A DNA stretch of 64,000 bases from Ruminococcus bicirculans (ex Wegman et al. 2014). Its GTDB lineage: Bacteria > Bacillota > Clostridia > Oscillospirales > Ruminococcaceae. The position numbers were made by a program, and so were the translations under genes. Below the pieces are notes generated by a model. The model was not told the origin of the DNA, searched no databases, and saw only the letters and a program-made list of their open reading frames with translations. Where the stretch lies: the NCBI RefSeq assembly GCF_000723465.1, contig NZ_HF545616.1:1488001-1552000 (forward strand). The letters run 5' to 3'. This document shows, piece after piece, positions 45,475-54,759 of this stretch. Position 1 is the stretch's first letter, and each line of letters begins with the position of its first letter.

Positions 45475-47883
45475 ATGAAAGAATACAATTTTTCGGCCAT
45501 AGAAAGCAAATGGCAGAAATACTGGGACGAGCATAAGACCTTTGAGGCAAGCAATGACTTTTCTAAGAAGAAATTTTACGGACTTGTAGAGTTCCCATAT
45601 CCGTCAGGTCACGGTATGCACGTTGGACACATCAAGGCTTATTCCGGTCTAGAAGTTGTAAGCCGTAAAAGACGTATGCAGGGCTATAATGTTCTTTTCC
45701 CTATAGGTTTTGACGCTTACGGTCTGCCTACAGAGAACACAGCTATCAAAACAGGTGTTCACCCAAGAAAGGTAACTGACGACAACATTAAGAAGTTCAC
45801 GGGGCAGCTCAAAAGAGTAGGTTTTTCATTCGATTGGTCAAGAGTTATTGATACGACAGACGAAAACTACTATAAGTGGACACAGTGGATATTCCTTAAA
45901 ATGTTTGAGAATGGTCTTGTATTCAGAGATAAGACCCTCGTAAATTATTGCCCAAGCTGTAAGGTCGTTCTTTCAAATGAGGATTCACAGGGCGGTCACT
46001 GCGATGTTTGCCACAGCGAGATAGTTCAGAAAACTAAAGAAGTATGGTATCTGAGGATCACAGAATACGCTGACAAGCTTCTTCAGGGACTTGAAGAAGT
46101 TGACTATCTGCCTAACATCAAACTCCAGCAGCAGAATTGGATAGGAAAATCAACAGGTGCATTTGTAAACTTCAAGATCAAAGAGCAGGACGAGCAGCTC
46201 AAGATCTACACTACACGTCCTGACACACTTTACGGCGTTACATTCATGGTAATCGCTCCTGAACATCCTATCATCCAGAAATACAGAAATAGTATTGCAA
46301 ACATTGCTGACCTTGACGCTTATAAGACAGAGTGTGCAAAGAAGAGCGAATTTGAGAGAACTCAGCTCGTTAAGGATAAAACAGGCGTTAAGATAGACGG
46401 TCTGACAGCTATCAATCCTATCACAGGCAAAGAGATACCTATCTACATCTCAGATTATGTTATGATGGGATACGGCACAGGCGCTATCATGGCTGTGCCT
46501 GCTCACGATACAAGGGACTATGATTTTGCAAAGAAGTTCGGCATTGACATAATCGAAGTCATCAAGGGCGGCGACATTTCTAAGGAAGCCTACATAGGCG
46601 ACGGCGAAATGGTCAACTCAGGTGAGCTTAACGGCATAACAAACAAAAAAGAAGCTATTGAAAAGATGCTTACTGTTCTTGAAAAACTGGGCTGCGGTGA
46701 AAAGGGCGTTCAGTATAAGATGAAAGACTGGGCTTTCAATCGTCAGAGATATTGGGGCGAGCCTATCCCGATAGTACATTGCCCTCACTGCGGAATGGTC
46801 GCTGTGCCATATGATGAGCTTCCACTTAAATTGCCACCGGTAGAGAACTTTGAGCCTGGTACAGACGGCGAAAGCCCTCTGGCTAAGATAGACTCTTTCG
46901 TACACTGCAAATGTCCTAAGTGTGGCTGTGACGCTAAGAGAGAAACAGATACAATGCCACAGTGGGCTGGTTCTTCATGGTACTTCCTGCGTTATTGCGA
47001 TCCTAACAACAATGACGAGTTTGCTTCACAGGAAGCACTGAAATATTGGATGCCTGTTGATTGGTATAACGGTGGTATGGAGCACGTTACACGTCATATG
47101 ATCTATTCACGTTTCTGGCACAAGTTCCTCTACGACCTCGGTCTTGTACCAACTTCAGAGCCTTATGCAAAAAGAACAGCTCAGGGTCTTATCCTTGGAC
47201 CTGACGGTGAGAAGATGAGTAAGTCAAGAGGAAACGTTGTTGACCCTAACGATGTTGTTGACGAATACGGTGCAGATGTTCTCAGACTTTATGTTCTGTT
47301 CATGGGTGACTATGAAAAGGCAGCTCCATGGAGCGAGAGCAGTGTTAAGGGCTGTAAGAGATTTGTGGACAGAATTTGGGCTTTGCAAGATAAGGTAGTT
47401 GACAGCGACGAGTACAGCGACAAGCTGAGATCGCTCATGCACAAGACTATCAAGAAGGTATCCGATGATATCGAGTCAATGAAGTTCAATACTGCTATTG
47501 CCGCAATGATGACGCTTCTTAATGAGATATATAACGTTGGCTCTATCACAAAGAAAGAGTTCAGAGATCTTCTTATCATACTCAATCCTTTTGCACCTCA
47601 TGTTACAGAAGAACTTTATCAGATGATCGGTTGCGAGGGAGTTCTTGACGAGCAGGAGTGGGTAACATATGATGAAGCACTCTGCAAAGACGATACTATC
47701 GAGATCGTTTGTCAGATAAACGGCAAGGTAAAATCCAAGCTCACAATACATACAGACGCAGCTAAGGACGACGTTATCGCACTTGCTAAGGCTGACGAAG
47801 CTATCGTTAAGGCAACGGAAGGCAAAAATATAGTCAAGGAAATCTATGTTCCTAACAAGCTTGTAAATCTGGTTGTAAAGTAA
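45475..47883 (+). CDS. leuS: Leucyl-tRNA synthetase
   Basis: This 802-residue class I synthetase charges tRNA-Leu. The HIGH-type motif is in PYPSGHGMHVGHIKAY, and the KMSKS loop is GEKMSKSRGNVVDP. The editing domain includes TTRPDTLYGVTF and DTRDYDFAKKFG. ATG 45475 is chosen because AAAGGA (45460-45465) abuts the alternative TTG at 45466 but is well placed for the ATG. No T-box leader fits in the 36-base gap upstream. Confidence 0.97.
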   Translation: MKEYNFSAIESKWQKYWDEHKTFEASNDFSKKKFYGLVEFPYPSGHGMHVGHIKAYSGLEVVSRKRRMQGYNVLFPIGFDAYGLPTENTAIKTGVHPRKVTDDNIKKFTGQLKRVGFSFDWSRVIDTTDENYYKWTQWIFLKMFENGLVFRDKTLVNYCPSCKVVLSNEDSQGGHCDVCHSEIVQKTKEVWYLRITEYADKLLQGLEEVDYLPNIKLQQQNWIGKSTGAFVNFKIKEQDEQLKIYTTRPDTLYGVTFMVIAPEHPIIQKYRNSIANIADLDAYKTECAKKSEFERTQLVKDKTGVKIDGLTAINPITGKEIPIYISDYVMMGYGTGAIMAVPAHDTRDYDFAKKFGIDIIEVIKGGDISKEAYIGDGEMVNSGELNGITNKKEAIEKMLTVLEKLGCGEKGVQYKMKDWAFNRQRYWGEPIPIVHCPHCGMVAVPYDELPLKLPPVENFEPGTDGESPLAKIDSFVHCKCPKCGCDAKRETDTMPQWAGSSWYFLRYCDPNNNDEFASQEALKYWMPVDWYNGGMEHVTRHMIYSRFWHKFLYDLGLVPTSEPYAKRTAQGLILGPDGEKMSKSRGNVVDPNDVVDEYGADVLRLYVLFMGDYEKAAPWSESSVKGCKRFVDRIWALQDKVVDSDEYSDKLRSLMHKTIKKVSDDIESMKFNTAIAAMMTLLNEIYNVGSITKKEFRDLLIILNPFAPHVTEELYQMIGCEGVLDEQEWVTYDEALCKDDTIEIVCQINGKVKSKLTIHTDAAKDDVIALAKADEAIVKATEGKNIVKEIYVPNKLVNLVVK

Positions 47884-47927
47884 GCGAAAATTTCCTCAGA
47901 AAAATCAAAAAAAGAGCCAGAAAGCTA

Positions 47928-47956
47928 TTGACATTTTGGTGGAAATATAGTATAAT
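47928..47956 (+). promoter_or_regulatory. Consensus sigma-A promoter of rpsU
   Basis: TTGACA (47928-47933), a 17-base spacer and TATAAT (47951-47956). Both hexamers are perfect. Transcription would begin near 47963, giving a leader of about 180 bases. Confidence 0.88.
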
Positions 47957-47962
47957 TAAATT

Positions 47963-48141
47963 TGTAATTATATCGGTTTTATAAATTCCGCAGATTAAAG
48001 ACAGAGCGGTCCGAAAGAGTAGGACTGGGGGAACGTAAAGCGTTTCAGTTTGCTTTTGCAGACACCTTCACTATCACCGTTGATTTTCGGAAATTCCGAT
48101 AGAATTGCCTCTGTCACAGGTGGCAAAGGGAGGGAATAATT
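47963..48141 (+). ncRNA. Structured leader RNA upstream of rpsU, family not recognised
   Basis: The leader between a perfect promoter and rpsU contains a closing stem of GACAGAG (48000-48006) with CTCTGTC (48109-48115). Inside it several hairpins are possible: GGTCC (48008-48012) with GGACT (48022-48026); AACG with CGTT near 48032-48044; GTTTGC with GCAGAC near 48048-48063; and CTATC (48071-48075) with GATAG (48098-48102). Together this looks like a multi-branch junction ending 26 bases before the start codon. I see no U-run, no T-box sequence and no match to a riboswitch I know. A ribosomal-protein autoregulatory leader is the simplest guess. Confidence 0.5.
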
Positions 48142-48315
48142 TTGGCAGAAATCCGTGTTGGAAAGAACGAAACTTTGGATACAGCACTTAAGCGTTTCAA
48201 GAGATCATGTGCAAGAGACGGCGTTATCGCAGAGGTTCGTAAAAGAGAACACTACGAAAAGCCTTCGGTAAAGCGTAAGAAGAAGTCCGAAGCTGCTCGT
48301 AAGCGTAAATACTAA
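48142..48315 (+). CDS. rpsU: 30S ribosomal protein S21
   Basis: This 57-residue protein starts with TTG at 48142 after AGGGAGGG. It reads [20 protein letters not shown], then [19 protein letters not shown] and a very basic tail ending ARKRKY, all typical of S21. S21 sits near the anti-Shine-Dalgarno helix of 16S rRNA. The gene has its own promoter and terminator, so it is transcribed alone, unlike the frequent rpsU-yqeY operon. Confidence 0.96.
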   Translation: MAEIRVGKNETLDTALKRFKRSCARDGVIAEVRKREHYEKPSVKRKKKSEAARKRKY

Positions 48316-48327
48316 TATGTAATTAAA

Positions 48328-48359
48328 GGCGGGCATTTTTATGTCCGCTTTTTATTTTA
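48328..48359 (+). terminator. Terminator after rpsU
   Basis: GCGGGCA (48329-48335) pairs with TGTCCGC (48342-48348) with one G-U pair and a six-base loop; T-rich sequence follows to 48359. Confidence 0.82.
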
Positions 48360-48377
48360 TACTACAGGAGTTTTTTT

Positions 48378-48857
48378 ATGTTCAAACCAACTTATGTTTT
48401 TGACAAGGTAGGAGAGATAACCCCCGATTTTCTTGCTAAAAAGCATATCAAGGGGCTGCTCCTCGATCTTGATAATACGCTGACAACACATAACAATCCC
48501 GTTCCCCCGCAGTCGAGTCTTGATTGGCTTGCTAAGATGAAAGCGGCAGGGATAAAGCTTATGATCGTTTCAAACAATCATGCTCCAAGGGTAAAGCCTT
48601 TTGCAGAGCAGTTGGAGCTTGACTTTGTACCTGAAGGTAAAAAACCGCTGACCTTTGGATATACCAAAGCTATAGCTAAGCTGGGGCTTAATAAGAAAAA
48701 TGTTGCGGCTGTGGGTGATCAGATATTCACTGACGTGCTTGGCTCAAATCTGAAAGGTATACGCTCCATATTCGTGTTCCCAATAGAGCCTGAAACGAGC
48801 TTGCCATTTCGATTTAAAAGAGCCTGTGAAAAGCCGTTTTTACCAAAGCTCAAATAG
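48378..48857 (+). CDS. yqeG: YqeG-family HAD phosphatase
   Basis: This 159-residue HAD IIIA protein has the nucleophile motif LLLDLDNTLTTHN with Asp30 and Asp32, a MIVSNNHAPRVK second motif, and AVGDQIFTDVLGSN as the metal-binding fourth motif. YqeG relatives include phosphatidylglycerophosphate phosphatases in eukaryotes, so a role in phospholipid synthesis is possible but unproven here. ACAGGAG is upstream of the ATG. Confidence 0.9.
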   Translation: MFKPTYVFDKVGEITPDFLAKKHIKGLLLDLDNTLTTHNNPVPPQSSLDWLAKMKAAGIKLMIVSNNHAPRVKPFAEQLELDFVPEGKKPLTFGYTKAIAKLGLNKKNVAAVGDQIFTDVLGSNLKGIRSIFVFPIEPETSLPFRFKRACEKPFLPKLK

Positions 48858-48881
48858 CATAAAACGAAAGGAATGATACTA

Positions 48882-49736
48882 ATGTCGGCAAAATTCGGAC
48901 CTGCGGGAAACAGCGAGGCTTTTTCCATTAAATATAAAACAACACTTCAAGCTCCGGGATATCTCGAAGTAATGGGGCTTGACCACTATGAATATCAGTG
49001 TGGAAGGGGAGTTAAGGTCTCCGATAAAATAGCTTTTGCCTTGAAAGATAAGGCAAAAGAGCATAATATCACGCTTTCGCTCCATGCGCCGTATTTTATT
49101 TCGCTTTCAAGCCTTGAAGCTGAAAAGCGTGACAACAGCATAAATTATATTCTGCAATCCTGTGACGCTGCAAGCAGAATGGGTGCTGATAGAATAGTTA
49201 TCCATTCAGGAAGTTGTGCGAAAATAAGTAGAGAGGACGCTTTGGAACTTGCTAAAGATACTCTCACAAGGGCAAGAAAAACAGCTGTTGAGCAGGGCTT
49301 TGAGCATATCGTCTTTTGCCCTGAAACTATGGGTAAGGTAAATCAGCTTGGTAACTTAACAGAAGTGCTGGAGCTTTGCAAGCTTGATGATACGTTCCTT
49401 CCGACAATAGATTTCGGACATCTCAACGCAAGAGAGTTCGGCTATATAAAAGGTAAGGCAGAGTATGAGAAAATGCTTGATGAAGTGGAAAATGCTATCG
49501 GTCACGACAGGCTGAAAATATTCCACAGCCATTTTTCTAAGATAATGTTTACAAATCCAGGCGGCGAGAAAAAGCACCTGACTTTTGACGATAATCAAGG
49601 CTTTGGACCTGACTATGAGCCGCTTATGGAGATAGTCGCAAAGAAAGATCTTTCGCCTATATTCGTCTGTGAAAGTGCAGGCACTCAGGACAAAGACGCA
49701 CTGACAATGAAGAATTATTATTTGTCGGTGAAATAA
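48882..49736 (+). CDS. Endonuclease IV-like TIM-barrel protein
   Basis: This 284-residue protein has an AP-endonuclease-2 type TIM barrel. The metal ligands typical of endonuclease IV appear as SLHAPYFISL, IVIHSGSCAK, FCPETMGK, TIDFGHLNA and IFHSHFSKI. The ATG at 48882 is used because the AAAGGA near 48868-48872 abuts an upstream ATG at 48873. It could be a functional Nfo or a related sugar isomerase-like enzyme; ligand conservation favours a metal-dependent nuclease. Confidence 0.8.
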   Translation: MSAKFGPAGNSEAFSIKYKTTLQAPGYLEVMGLDHYEYQCGRGVKVSDKIAFALKDKAKEHNITLSLHAPYFISLSSLEAEKRDNSINYILQSCDAASRMGADRIVIHSGSCAKISREDALELAKDTLTRARKTAVEQGFEHIVFCPETMGKVNQLGNLTEVLELCKLDDTFLPTIDFGHLNAREFGYIKGKAEYEKMLDEVENAIGHDRLKIFHSHFSKIMFTNPGGEKKHLTFDDNQGFGPDYEPLMEIVAKKDLSPIFVCESAGTQDKDALTMKNYYLSVK

Positions 49737-49754
49737 AGATAGGAGAGTATTGAT

Positions 49755-50213
49755 ATGAAAAAAATACTTGTTATACATGGTCCTAACCTTAATCTTCTGG
49801 GCGAACGTGAGCCTGGAGTTTACGGTACAGATACATTCGAGAGCATAAACAACGAGATAATCGAGCATGCAATAAAATATGAGTTTCACTGCGACGTTTA
49901 TCAGTCAAACCATGAGGGTGAAATAATCGACAAGCTTCACCTTGCTAGAAAAAATTATGACGGCGTTATACTTAACGCAGGCGCTTATACACACTATAGC
50001 TATGCTATCAGAGACGCTATCGCCGCAATAAAGATTCCTGTCGTTGAGGTGCATCTGAGCAATATACACTCCCGTGACGAATTCAGACACACTTCTGTTA
50101 TTGCACCTGTATGCGTGGGTCAGATAAGCGGGTTCGGAAAGTATTCATACTACATGGCTGTTGACGCTTTGTATTACAAATGGAAAAATGAAAGCGGTGC
50201 AGACAATGACTGA
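49755..50213 (+). CDS. aroQ: Type II 3-dehydroquinate dehydratase
   Basis: This 152-residue enzyme dehydrates 3-dehydroquinate in the shikimate pathway. It has [18 protein letters not shown] with the catalytic tyrosine, [27 protein letters not shown] and the catalytic-histidine segment [20 protein letters not shown] is upstream. It overlaps the M24 peptidase by 8 bases. Confidence 0.96.
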   Translation: MKKILVIHGPNLNLLGEREPGVYGTDTFESINNEIIEHAIKYEFHCDVYQSNHEGEIIDKLHLARKNYDGVILNAGAYTHYSYAIRDAIAAIKIPVVEVHLSNIHSRDEFRHTSVIAPVCVGQISGFGKYSYYMAVDALYYKWKNESGADND

Positions 50214-51270
50214 TCTTGAAAAACTTTGTTCACGAGTAACAGAAGCGGCAGATTGTGCTGTTATCACTGACGATGTGAACAGAAGATATTTCACCGCAAT
50301 GAAATCAAGTGCAGGAACACTATTGGTTTTTCCAGAAAAAGCGTATTTTATCATAGATTTCAGATATATTGAAAAGGCAAAGAAAACTGTCACAGCTTGC
50401 GAGGTTATTTTGCAGGACAAGCTCTATGAGCAGATAAACAGCCTTATTGAAAAGCATGGTGCAAAAACAGTTTCTGTTAATGCCGATACCTGCACACTTT
50501 CCGAGCTTATCGCATATCAGCAAAAGCTTAATGCTGAGGTCATCGCAGACACAAAGCTTGCGGAAATAATACGAGAGATCAGAACAGTTAAATCCCAAGA
50601 GCAGATAGACAAGATAATCAAAGCACAGCGTATCGCTGAAAAGGGTTTTGCACATATGCTTGACTTTATCAATGTCGGCAGAACTGAAAAAGAAATTCAG
50701 CTGGAGCTTGACTATTATATGCTTAAAAATGGTGCTGAAGCTCTGTCTTTTGACACTATTGCACTTTCAGGCTCTAATACTTCGCTTCCACATGGTGTAC
50801 CATCTGACAAAAAAGTTGAGAGCGGTGAGTTCGTGCTTATGGATTTCGGAGCAACTTATGATGGCTGGCACAGCGATATGACTAGAACTGTATGCGTAGG
50901 CAAACCTAGTGACAAGATGAAGTCTGTATACGAAACTGTTCTTAATGCACAGCTTTCAGCTCTTGACGCAGTAAAGGCAGGTATGTCAGGAAAAGAGCTT
51001 GACAAGATAGCTAGAGATATCATAACTGAAGCAGGCTATGGAGATAATTTCGGTCATTCTCTCGGACATGGTGTGGGAGTTGAGATACATGAAAGCCCTT
51101 ATGCTTCGCCTAGCAGGGAAGATATATTGCCTGAAAATTCGATCGTAACAGTAGAGCCAGGTATTTATCTTGAGGGCAAGTTTGGTGTAAGAATAGAAGA
51201 TTTTGTTGTTGTTACAGAAAACGGCTGTATCAATATGACAAAAGCCCCTAAAGAGCTTATTTGCTTGTAA
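50206..51270 (+). CDS. M24 family Xaa-Pro aminopeptidase
   Basis: This 354-residue metallopeptidase has a creatinase-like N-terminal domain (about 1-120) and a pita-bread catalytic domain. The metal ligands are in [39 protein letters not shown] and VRIEDFVVV. It probably removes the first residue before proline from short peptides. In Firmicutes it lies before efp, as here. The start overlaps the aroQ stop; longer starts would lie inside aroQ. Confidence 0.94.
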   Translation: MTDLEKLCSRVTEAADCAVITDDVNRRYFTAMKSSAGTLLVFPEKAYFIIDFRYIEKAKKTVTACEVILQDKLYEQINSLIEKHGAKTVSVNADTCTLSELIAYQQKLNAEVIADTKLAEIIREIRTVKSQEQIDKIIKAQRIAEKGFAHMLDFINVGRTEKEIQLELDYYMLKNGAEALSFDTIALSGSNTSLPHGVPSDKKVESGEFVLMDFGATYDGWHSDMTRTVCVGKPSDKMKSVYETVLNAQLSALDAVKAGMSGKELDKIARDIITEAGYGDNFGHSLGHGVGVEIHESPYASPSREDILPENSIVTVEPGIYLEGKFGVRIEDFVVVTENGCINMTKAPKELICL

Positions 51271-51298
51271 CTTTTTTTGATTTTTTGGTAAAAAAGTT
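51269..51298 (+). terminator. Possible weak AT-only terminator after the M24 peptidase
   Basis: AACTTTTTT (51269-51277) can pair with AAAAAAGTT (51290-51298). The stem has a single G-C pair and only a short T-run, so termination is uncertain. Confidence 0.3.
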
Positions 51299-51309
51299 TT
51301 CAAAAGCTA

Positions 51310-51338
51310 TTGCAATAAACAAATAAATATGGTAAAAT
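51310..51338 (+). promoter_or_regulatory. Sigma-A promoter of efp
   Basis: TTGCAA (51310-51315), a 17-base spacer and TAAAAT (51333-51338), about 70 bases before the efp ATG. Confidence 0.68.
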
Positions 51339-51409
51339 AAATATAGAGGTATGCGGACATTTTGAACTGTGTACACATTAATTAAGAATGTTTATGGAGG
51401 TACTAAATA

Positions 51410-51967
51410 ATGGTAACTGCTGGTGATTTCAGAAACGGCGTGACTTTTGAAGAGGACGGCAACGTAATGCAGATCGTTGAGTTTCAGCACGTTAAACCTG
51501 GTAAGGGTGCAGCGTTCGTCAGAGCAAAGGTTAGAAATGTAATTTCAGGTTCTGTTGTTGAAAAGACATACAATCCAACAGCTAAATTCCCAACAGCATA
51601 TGTTGAGAGAAAGGATATGGAGTATTCTTACAATGACGGTGATCTTTATTATTTCATGGATCCAGAGAGCTATGAGCTTGTTCCAGTAAACAAGGCTGAG
51701 CTTTCAGATAACTTTAAGTTCGTAAAGGAAAACATGGTATGTAAGATCCTTTCTTACAAGGGCACAGTATTCGGCGTAGAGCCTCCATACTTTGTTGATC
51801 TTGAAGTAACAGAGACAGAGCCTGGTATCAAGGGCGATACAGCTACAAATGCTACAAAGCCTGCAACAGTTGAAACTGGTGCTGAGATCAGAGTTCCTCT
51901 GTTCATCAACACAGGCGACAGAATAAGAATCGATACTCGTACATGTGAGTACATGGAAAGAGCATAA
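51410..51967 (+). CDS. efp: Elongation factor P
   Basis: This 185-residue protein rescues ribosomes stalled on proline runs. The three beta-barrel domains are full length. The tip loop [17 protein letters not shown] carries the conserved lysine (in PGKGAA) that some bacteria modify. The C-terminal signature [10 protein letters not shown] is near the end of the protein. TGGAGG precedes the ATG. No EpmA- or YmfI-type modifying gene is next to it. Confidence 0.97.
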   Translation: MVTAGDFRNGVTFEEDGNVMQIVEFQHVKPGKGAAFVRAKVRNVISGSVVEKTYNPTAKFPTAYVERKDMEYSYNDGDLYYFMDPESYELVPVNKAELSDNFKFVKENMVCKILSYKGTVFGVEPPYFVDLEVTETEPGIKGDTATNATKPATVETGAEIRVPLFINTGDRIRIDTRTCEYMERA

Positions 51968-52007
51968 GTTTTAGCCTTTACGGTTTTTTAGAAACGGAGG
52001 GAATATT

Positions 52008-52451
52008 ATGGAGCTGTCAAAGAAGGTTGCATATTTAAAGGGACTTATGGAAGGTCTTAAAATTGACGATTCCACAAACGAAGGCAAGATATTGACAATT
52101 ATGGCTGATATTCTTGATGAGATGTCTGCTACAGTTGAGGATATTGCAGAAGAAGTTGACGAGACAGTTGAGCTTGTAGATACTCTTGACGAGGATCTCG
52201 GCGAGATAGAAGAGCTTATTTACGGCGACGATGATGACGATGACGACTGTGATTGTGACGACGATTGCTGCTGTGATGACGAATATGACGATGATGAGGA
52301 CGCTATGTATGAGTGTGTGTGCCCTAACTGCGGTGACACAATAATGCTTGGCGAAAACATTATCGCTGACGGTTCTATTGACTGTCCAAACTGTGGAGAG
52401 AGCCTTGAGTTTGATTTCTCAGAAATTGAGGACGAGGACAACGAGGATTGA
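52008..52451 (+). CDS. CD1247-type protein with acidic Cys cluster and zinc ribbon
   Basis: This 147-residue protein begins MELSKKVAYLKGLMEGLKID, which matches the helical N-terminal domain found in clostridial CD1247-type proteins. A strongly acidic helix region follows (about residues 44-72). Residues 74-99 are almost only Asp, Glu and Cys, with cysteines at 81, 83, 87, 88 and 89. A zinc ribbon closes the protein: Cys105 and Cys108 (CPNCGD) with Cys126 and Cys129 (CPNCGE). The function is not known. It is 41 bases after efp, has CGGAGGG upstream, and is probably co-transcribed with efp. Confidence 0.75.
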   Translation: MELSKKVAYLKGLMEGLKIDDSTNEGKILTIMADILDEMSATVEDIAEEVDETVELVDTLDEDLGEIEELIYGDDDDDDDCDCDDDCCCDDEYDDDEDAMYECVCPNCGDTIMLGENIIADGSIDCPNCGESLEFDFSEIEDEDNED

Positions 52452-52484
52452 TCTCATAAAAAGTGTTCAGCAAAATTTAATAAT

Positions 52485-52611
52485 GTGTTTCAGGGGTGGT
52501 GAAATTCCACACCGGAGGTGATCGAATAGTATTCGTAAGTCCTCGACCGCAGAAATGCGCTGATTCGGTGAAAATCCGAAACCGACGGTAAAGTCCGGAT
52601 GGAAGAAACGA
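52485..52611 (+). promoter_or_regulatory. FMN riboswitch
   Basis: The RFN element is clear: GTTTC (52487-52491) pairs with GAAAC (52605-52609) as P1. Between them are GGTGAAATTCC, ACCGGAGGT, GATTCGGTGAAAATCCG, CCGACGGT and AGTCCGGATGGAAGAA, all conserved FMN-aptamer blocks. A weak promoter candidate (TTGATC at 52448-52453, CAAAAT at 52471-52476) lies upstream. FMN binding should allow the terminator at 52633 to form. Confidence 0.96.
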
Positions 52612-52632
52612 CAGATCAATAACGCATAAATT

Positions 52633-52670
52633 GCACCCTGATTTTATTTTCAGGGTGCTTTTGCTTTTGC
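52633..52670 (+). terminator. Attenuator of the FMN riboswitch
   Basis: GCACCCTG (52633-52640) pairs perfectly with CAGGGTGC (52651-52658) around a ten-base loop, followed by TTTTGCTTTTGCT. It lies between the aptamer and ribU. Confidence 0.9.
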
Positions 52671-52711
52671 TGCTGTTTCTCCCGATAATTTTATTATTTG
52701 GAGGAATTAAA

Positions 52712-53335
52712 ATGACAAGTGATAACACTATGCCAAGAAATAAAACTTTTACAACAAGAAAAATGGTAACGGTGGCAATGCTCAGCGCCATAGCTACTGT
52801 AATATATTACCTTGATTTCCCTGTGCCACTTATGCCAGGATTTATCAAGCTTGACCTTTCAAACGTTATATCCCTGCTGGCAGGTTTCTCAATGGGACCT
52901 ATTGCAGGCGTGATCGTTTGCCTTATCAAGAACGTTATCCAGTTGATTATAAAGGGACTAGGCACAACAATGGGTATCGGCAACATCTTTGACTTTGTAA
53001 CAAGCGCAGCTTTTGTGCTGACGGCTTCTGTTATATACCACAAGAAAAAAACCAGAAAGAATGCTATCATAAGCTGTATCATTGGCACTTTGGTTTTCAC
53101 AGTAATAAGCTTGCCGTTGAATTATTTTATCGTTTATCCTATATACTTTAAAGCATTCGGCGGAGAAGCTGCTATACTCGGTATGTACCAGCAGATAATG
53201 GGTAGCGTAAAGAATATTTTCTCTGCACTGTGTATTTTCAATCTGCCTTTTACTTTTGTGAAGGGTATTATTTGTGCATTGGTCACAATTCTTATTTATA
53301 AGCCTTTGTCGCCTATTCTTAAAGGCAAAGACTAA
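52712..53335 (+). CDS. ribU: Riboflavin ECF transporter substrate-binding component RibU
   Basis: This 207-residue membrane protein has six predicted helices and the RibU sequences FPVPLMPGFIKLDLSNV and GPIAGVIVCLIKNVIQLI. It binds riboflavin and works with a shared energising module encoded elsewhere. ATG 52712 follows TTGGAGG; an upstream TTG start at 52631 would lie in the attenuator. Control by the FMN riboswitch agrees with a riboflavin uptake role. Confidence 0.94.
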   Translation: MTSDNTMPRNKTFTTRKMVTVAMLSAIATVIYYLDFPVPLMPGFIKLDLSNVISLLAGFSMGPIAGVIVCLIKNVIQLIIKGLGTTMGIGNIFDFVTSAAFVLTASVIYHKKKTRKNAIISCIIGTLVFTVISLPLNYFIVYPIYFKAFGGEAAILGMYQQIMGSVKNIFSALCIFNLPFTFVKGIICALVTILIYKPLSPILKGKD

Positions 53336-53356
53336 AACAAAATTAATGCTGAACAC

Positions 53357-53396
53357 AAAAAAGCCTTGGCAGGCACATTCCTGTCAAGGCTTTGAT
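53357..53396. terminator. Shared terminator between ribU and metK
   Basis: AAAGCCTTGGCAGG (53360-53373) pairs with CCTGTCAAGGCTTT (53380-53393) around a six-base loop. A-rich sequence on the left and T-rich sequence on the right let it serve the converging genes in both directions. Confidence 0.85.
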
Positions 53397-53401
53397 ATTT
53401 A

Positions 53402-54574
53402 TTATTTAACTGCTTCAAGAAGATCATTGATCTTGTCTGTCTTTTCCCAAGCTACATCAAGATCCTCACGTCCCATATGACCATAAGCTGCAAGCTGCTT
53501 GTACTGTGGCTTTCTAAGGTCAAGGCTCTTGATTATTGCAGCAGGGCGAAGGTCAAATACCTTTTCTACAGCTGCCTCTATCTTTTCATCAGAAACCTTT
53601 CCTGTGCCGTATGTGTCGACCATGATTGAAACAGGGTGAGCAACACCGATAGCATACGCAAGCTCAACCTCGCACTTCTTGGCAAGACCTGCTGCAACGA
53701 TATTCTTTGCAACGTATCTTGCAGCATATGTTGCGCTTCTGTCAACCTTTGTAGGATCTTTTCCTGAGAAAGCACCACCACCATGACGAGCATATCCACC
53801 ATATGTGTCAACGATTATCTTTCTTCCTGTCAGACCACTGTCGCCCTGAGGGCCGCCGACTACAAATCTACCTGTTGGGTTTACAAAATAAGTAGTGTTC
53901 TCATCAAGAAGTTCAGCAGGGATAACTGTCTTTATAACGTTCTCGATAATATCTTCTCTTATCTGCTCCAGTGTTACAGCGTCATCATGCTGTGAAGAAA
54001 CTACAACAGCGTCAACTCTTGTTGGCTTGCCATCATCATATTCAACTGTTACCTGAGTTTTTCCGTCCGGTCTGAGATATGGCAAAGTGCCGTTCTTTCT
54101 GACTTCTGTAAGTTTAAGAGCAAGCTTGTGAGCAAGTGATATAGGCATTGGCATAAGTTCAGGTGTTTCGTCACAAGCAAAACCGAACATGATACCCTGA
54201 TCGCCTGCACCTGTATCGAATGCGTTTTCAGCTCTGCCTTCGAGAGCGTTGTCAACACCCATTGCAATATCAGGCGACTGCTTGTCTATAGTTGTGAGAA
54301 CTGAACAGGTGTGTCCGTCAAAACCATACTTGGCTCTGTCATAGCCTATACCGACAACTGTATCTCTAACGATCTGTGGTATGTCGATTATAGCCTTTGT
54401 TGTTATCTCGCCCATGCACATTACTACACCTGTTGTAGTGACCGTTTCGCAGGCAACTCTTGACATAGGGTCCTGCTCCAGCAGAGCGTCAAGTATAGCG
54501 TCAGAGATCTGATCGCATATTTTGTCAGGATGTCCCTCAGTAACCGACTCAGATGTAAATAAATACTTTGACAT
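53402..54574 (-). CDS. metK: S-adenosylmethionine synthetase
   Basis: This 390-residue enzyme makes SAM from methionine and ATP. It has [19 protein letters not shown], the [13 protein letters not shown]-binding motif and [17 protein letters not shown]. The start at 54574 has AAGAGGT upstream on the minus strand; a longer frame to 54619 overlaps the riboswitch terminator. A SAM-I riboswitch controls it. Confidence 0.97.
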   Translation of the reverse strand: MSKYLFTSESVTEGHPDKICDQISDAILDALLEQDPMSRVACETVTTTGVVMCMGEITTKAIIDIPQIVRDTVVGIGYDRAKYGFDGHTCSVLTTIDKQSPDIAMGVDNALEGRAENAFDTGAGDQGIMFGFACDETPELMPMPISLAHKLALKLTEVRKNGTLPYLRPDGKTQVTVEYDDGKPTRVDAVVVSSQHDDAVTLEQIREDIIENVIKTVIPAELLDENTTYFVNPTGRFVVGGPQGDSGLTGRKIIVDTYGGYARHGGGAFSGKDPTKVDRSATYAARYVAKNIVAAGLAKKCEVELAYAIGVAHPVSIMVDTYGTGKVSDEKIEAAVEKVFDLRPAAIIKSLDLRKPQYKQLAAYGHMGREDLDVAWEKTDKINDLLEAVK

Positions 54575-54617
54575 AAAAATACCTCTTTTCTGAATATTTG
54601 TTAATCTAAAAACAGCC

Positions 54618-54647
54618 ACAAAAAAAGCGCTTCATTCCGAAACGCTT
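54618..54647 (-). terminator. SAM riboswitch expression-platform terminator
   Basis: On the minus strand AAGCGTTTC (54639-54647) pairs with GAAGCGCTT (54625-54633) around a five-base loop and is followed by a T-run at 54618-54624. A rival antiterminator pairs 54670-54677 with 54635-54642. Confidence 0.9.
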
Positions 54648-54662
54648 GAAATTACTCAATTT

Positions 54663-54759
54663 CCTCATCTTTCGGAAATAACCGCAGGATTTAGCACCTT
54701 AACTAACGCTAGGTTGCTGGGCTTCACAGGACCTGTTTCCTCCACCACTCTTGATAAGG
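54663..54759 (-). promoter_or_regulatory. SAM-I riboswitch (S-box) of metK
   Basis: On the minus strand the P1 strands CCTTATC (54753-54759) and GATGAGG (54663-54669) enclose the conserved blocks AAGAGTGGTGGAGG, CCTGTGAAGCCCAGCAACC and GGTGCTAAATCCTGC. SAM binding should stabilise P1 and so leave the terminator free to form, lowering metK expression. Confidence 0.97.

Noticed and set aside
47963-48141. A T-box or known riboswitch in the rpsU leader.
   Set aside because: No T-box sequence (TGGNACC), no terminator and none of the aptamer blocks I know are present.
52220-52441. A serine-rich 73-codon frame on the minus strand.
   Set aside because: It is the mirror of the GAC/GAT repeats in the acidic protein gene and has no start signal.
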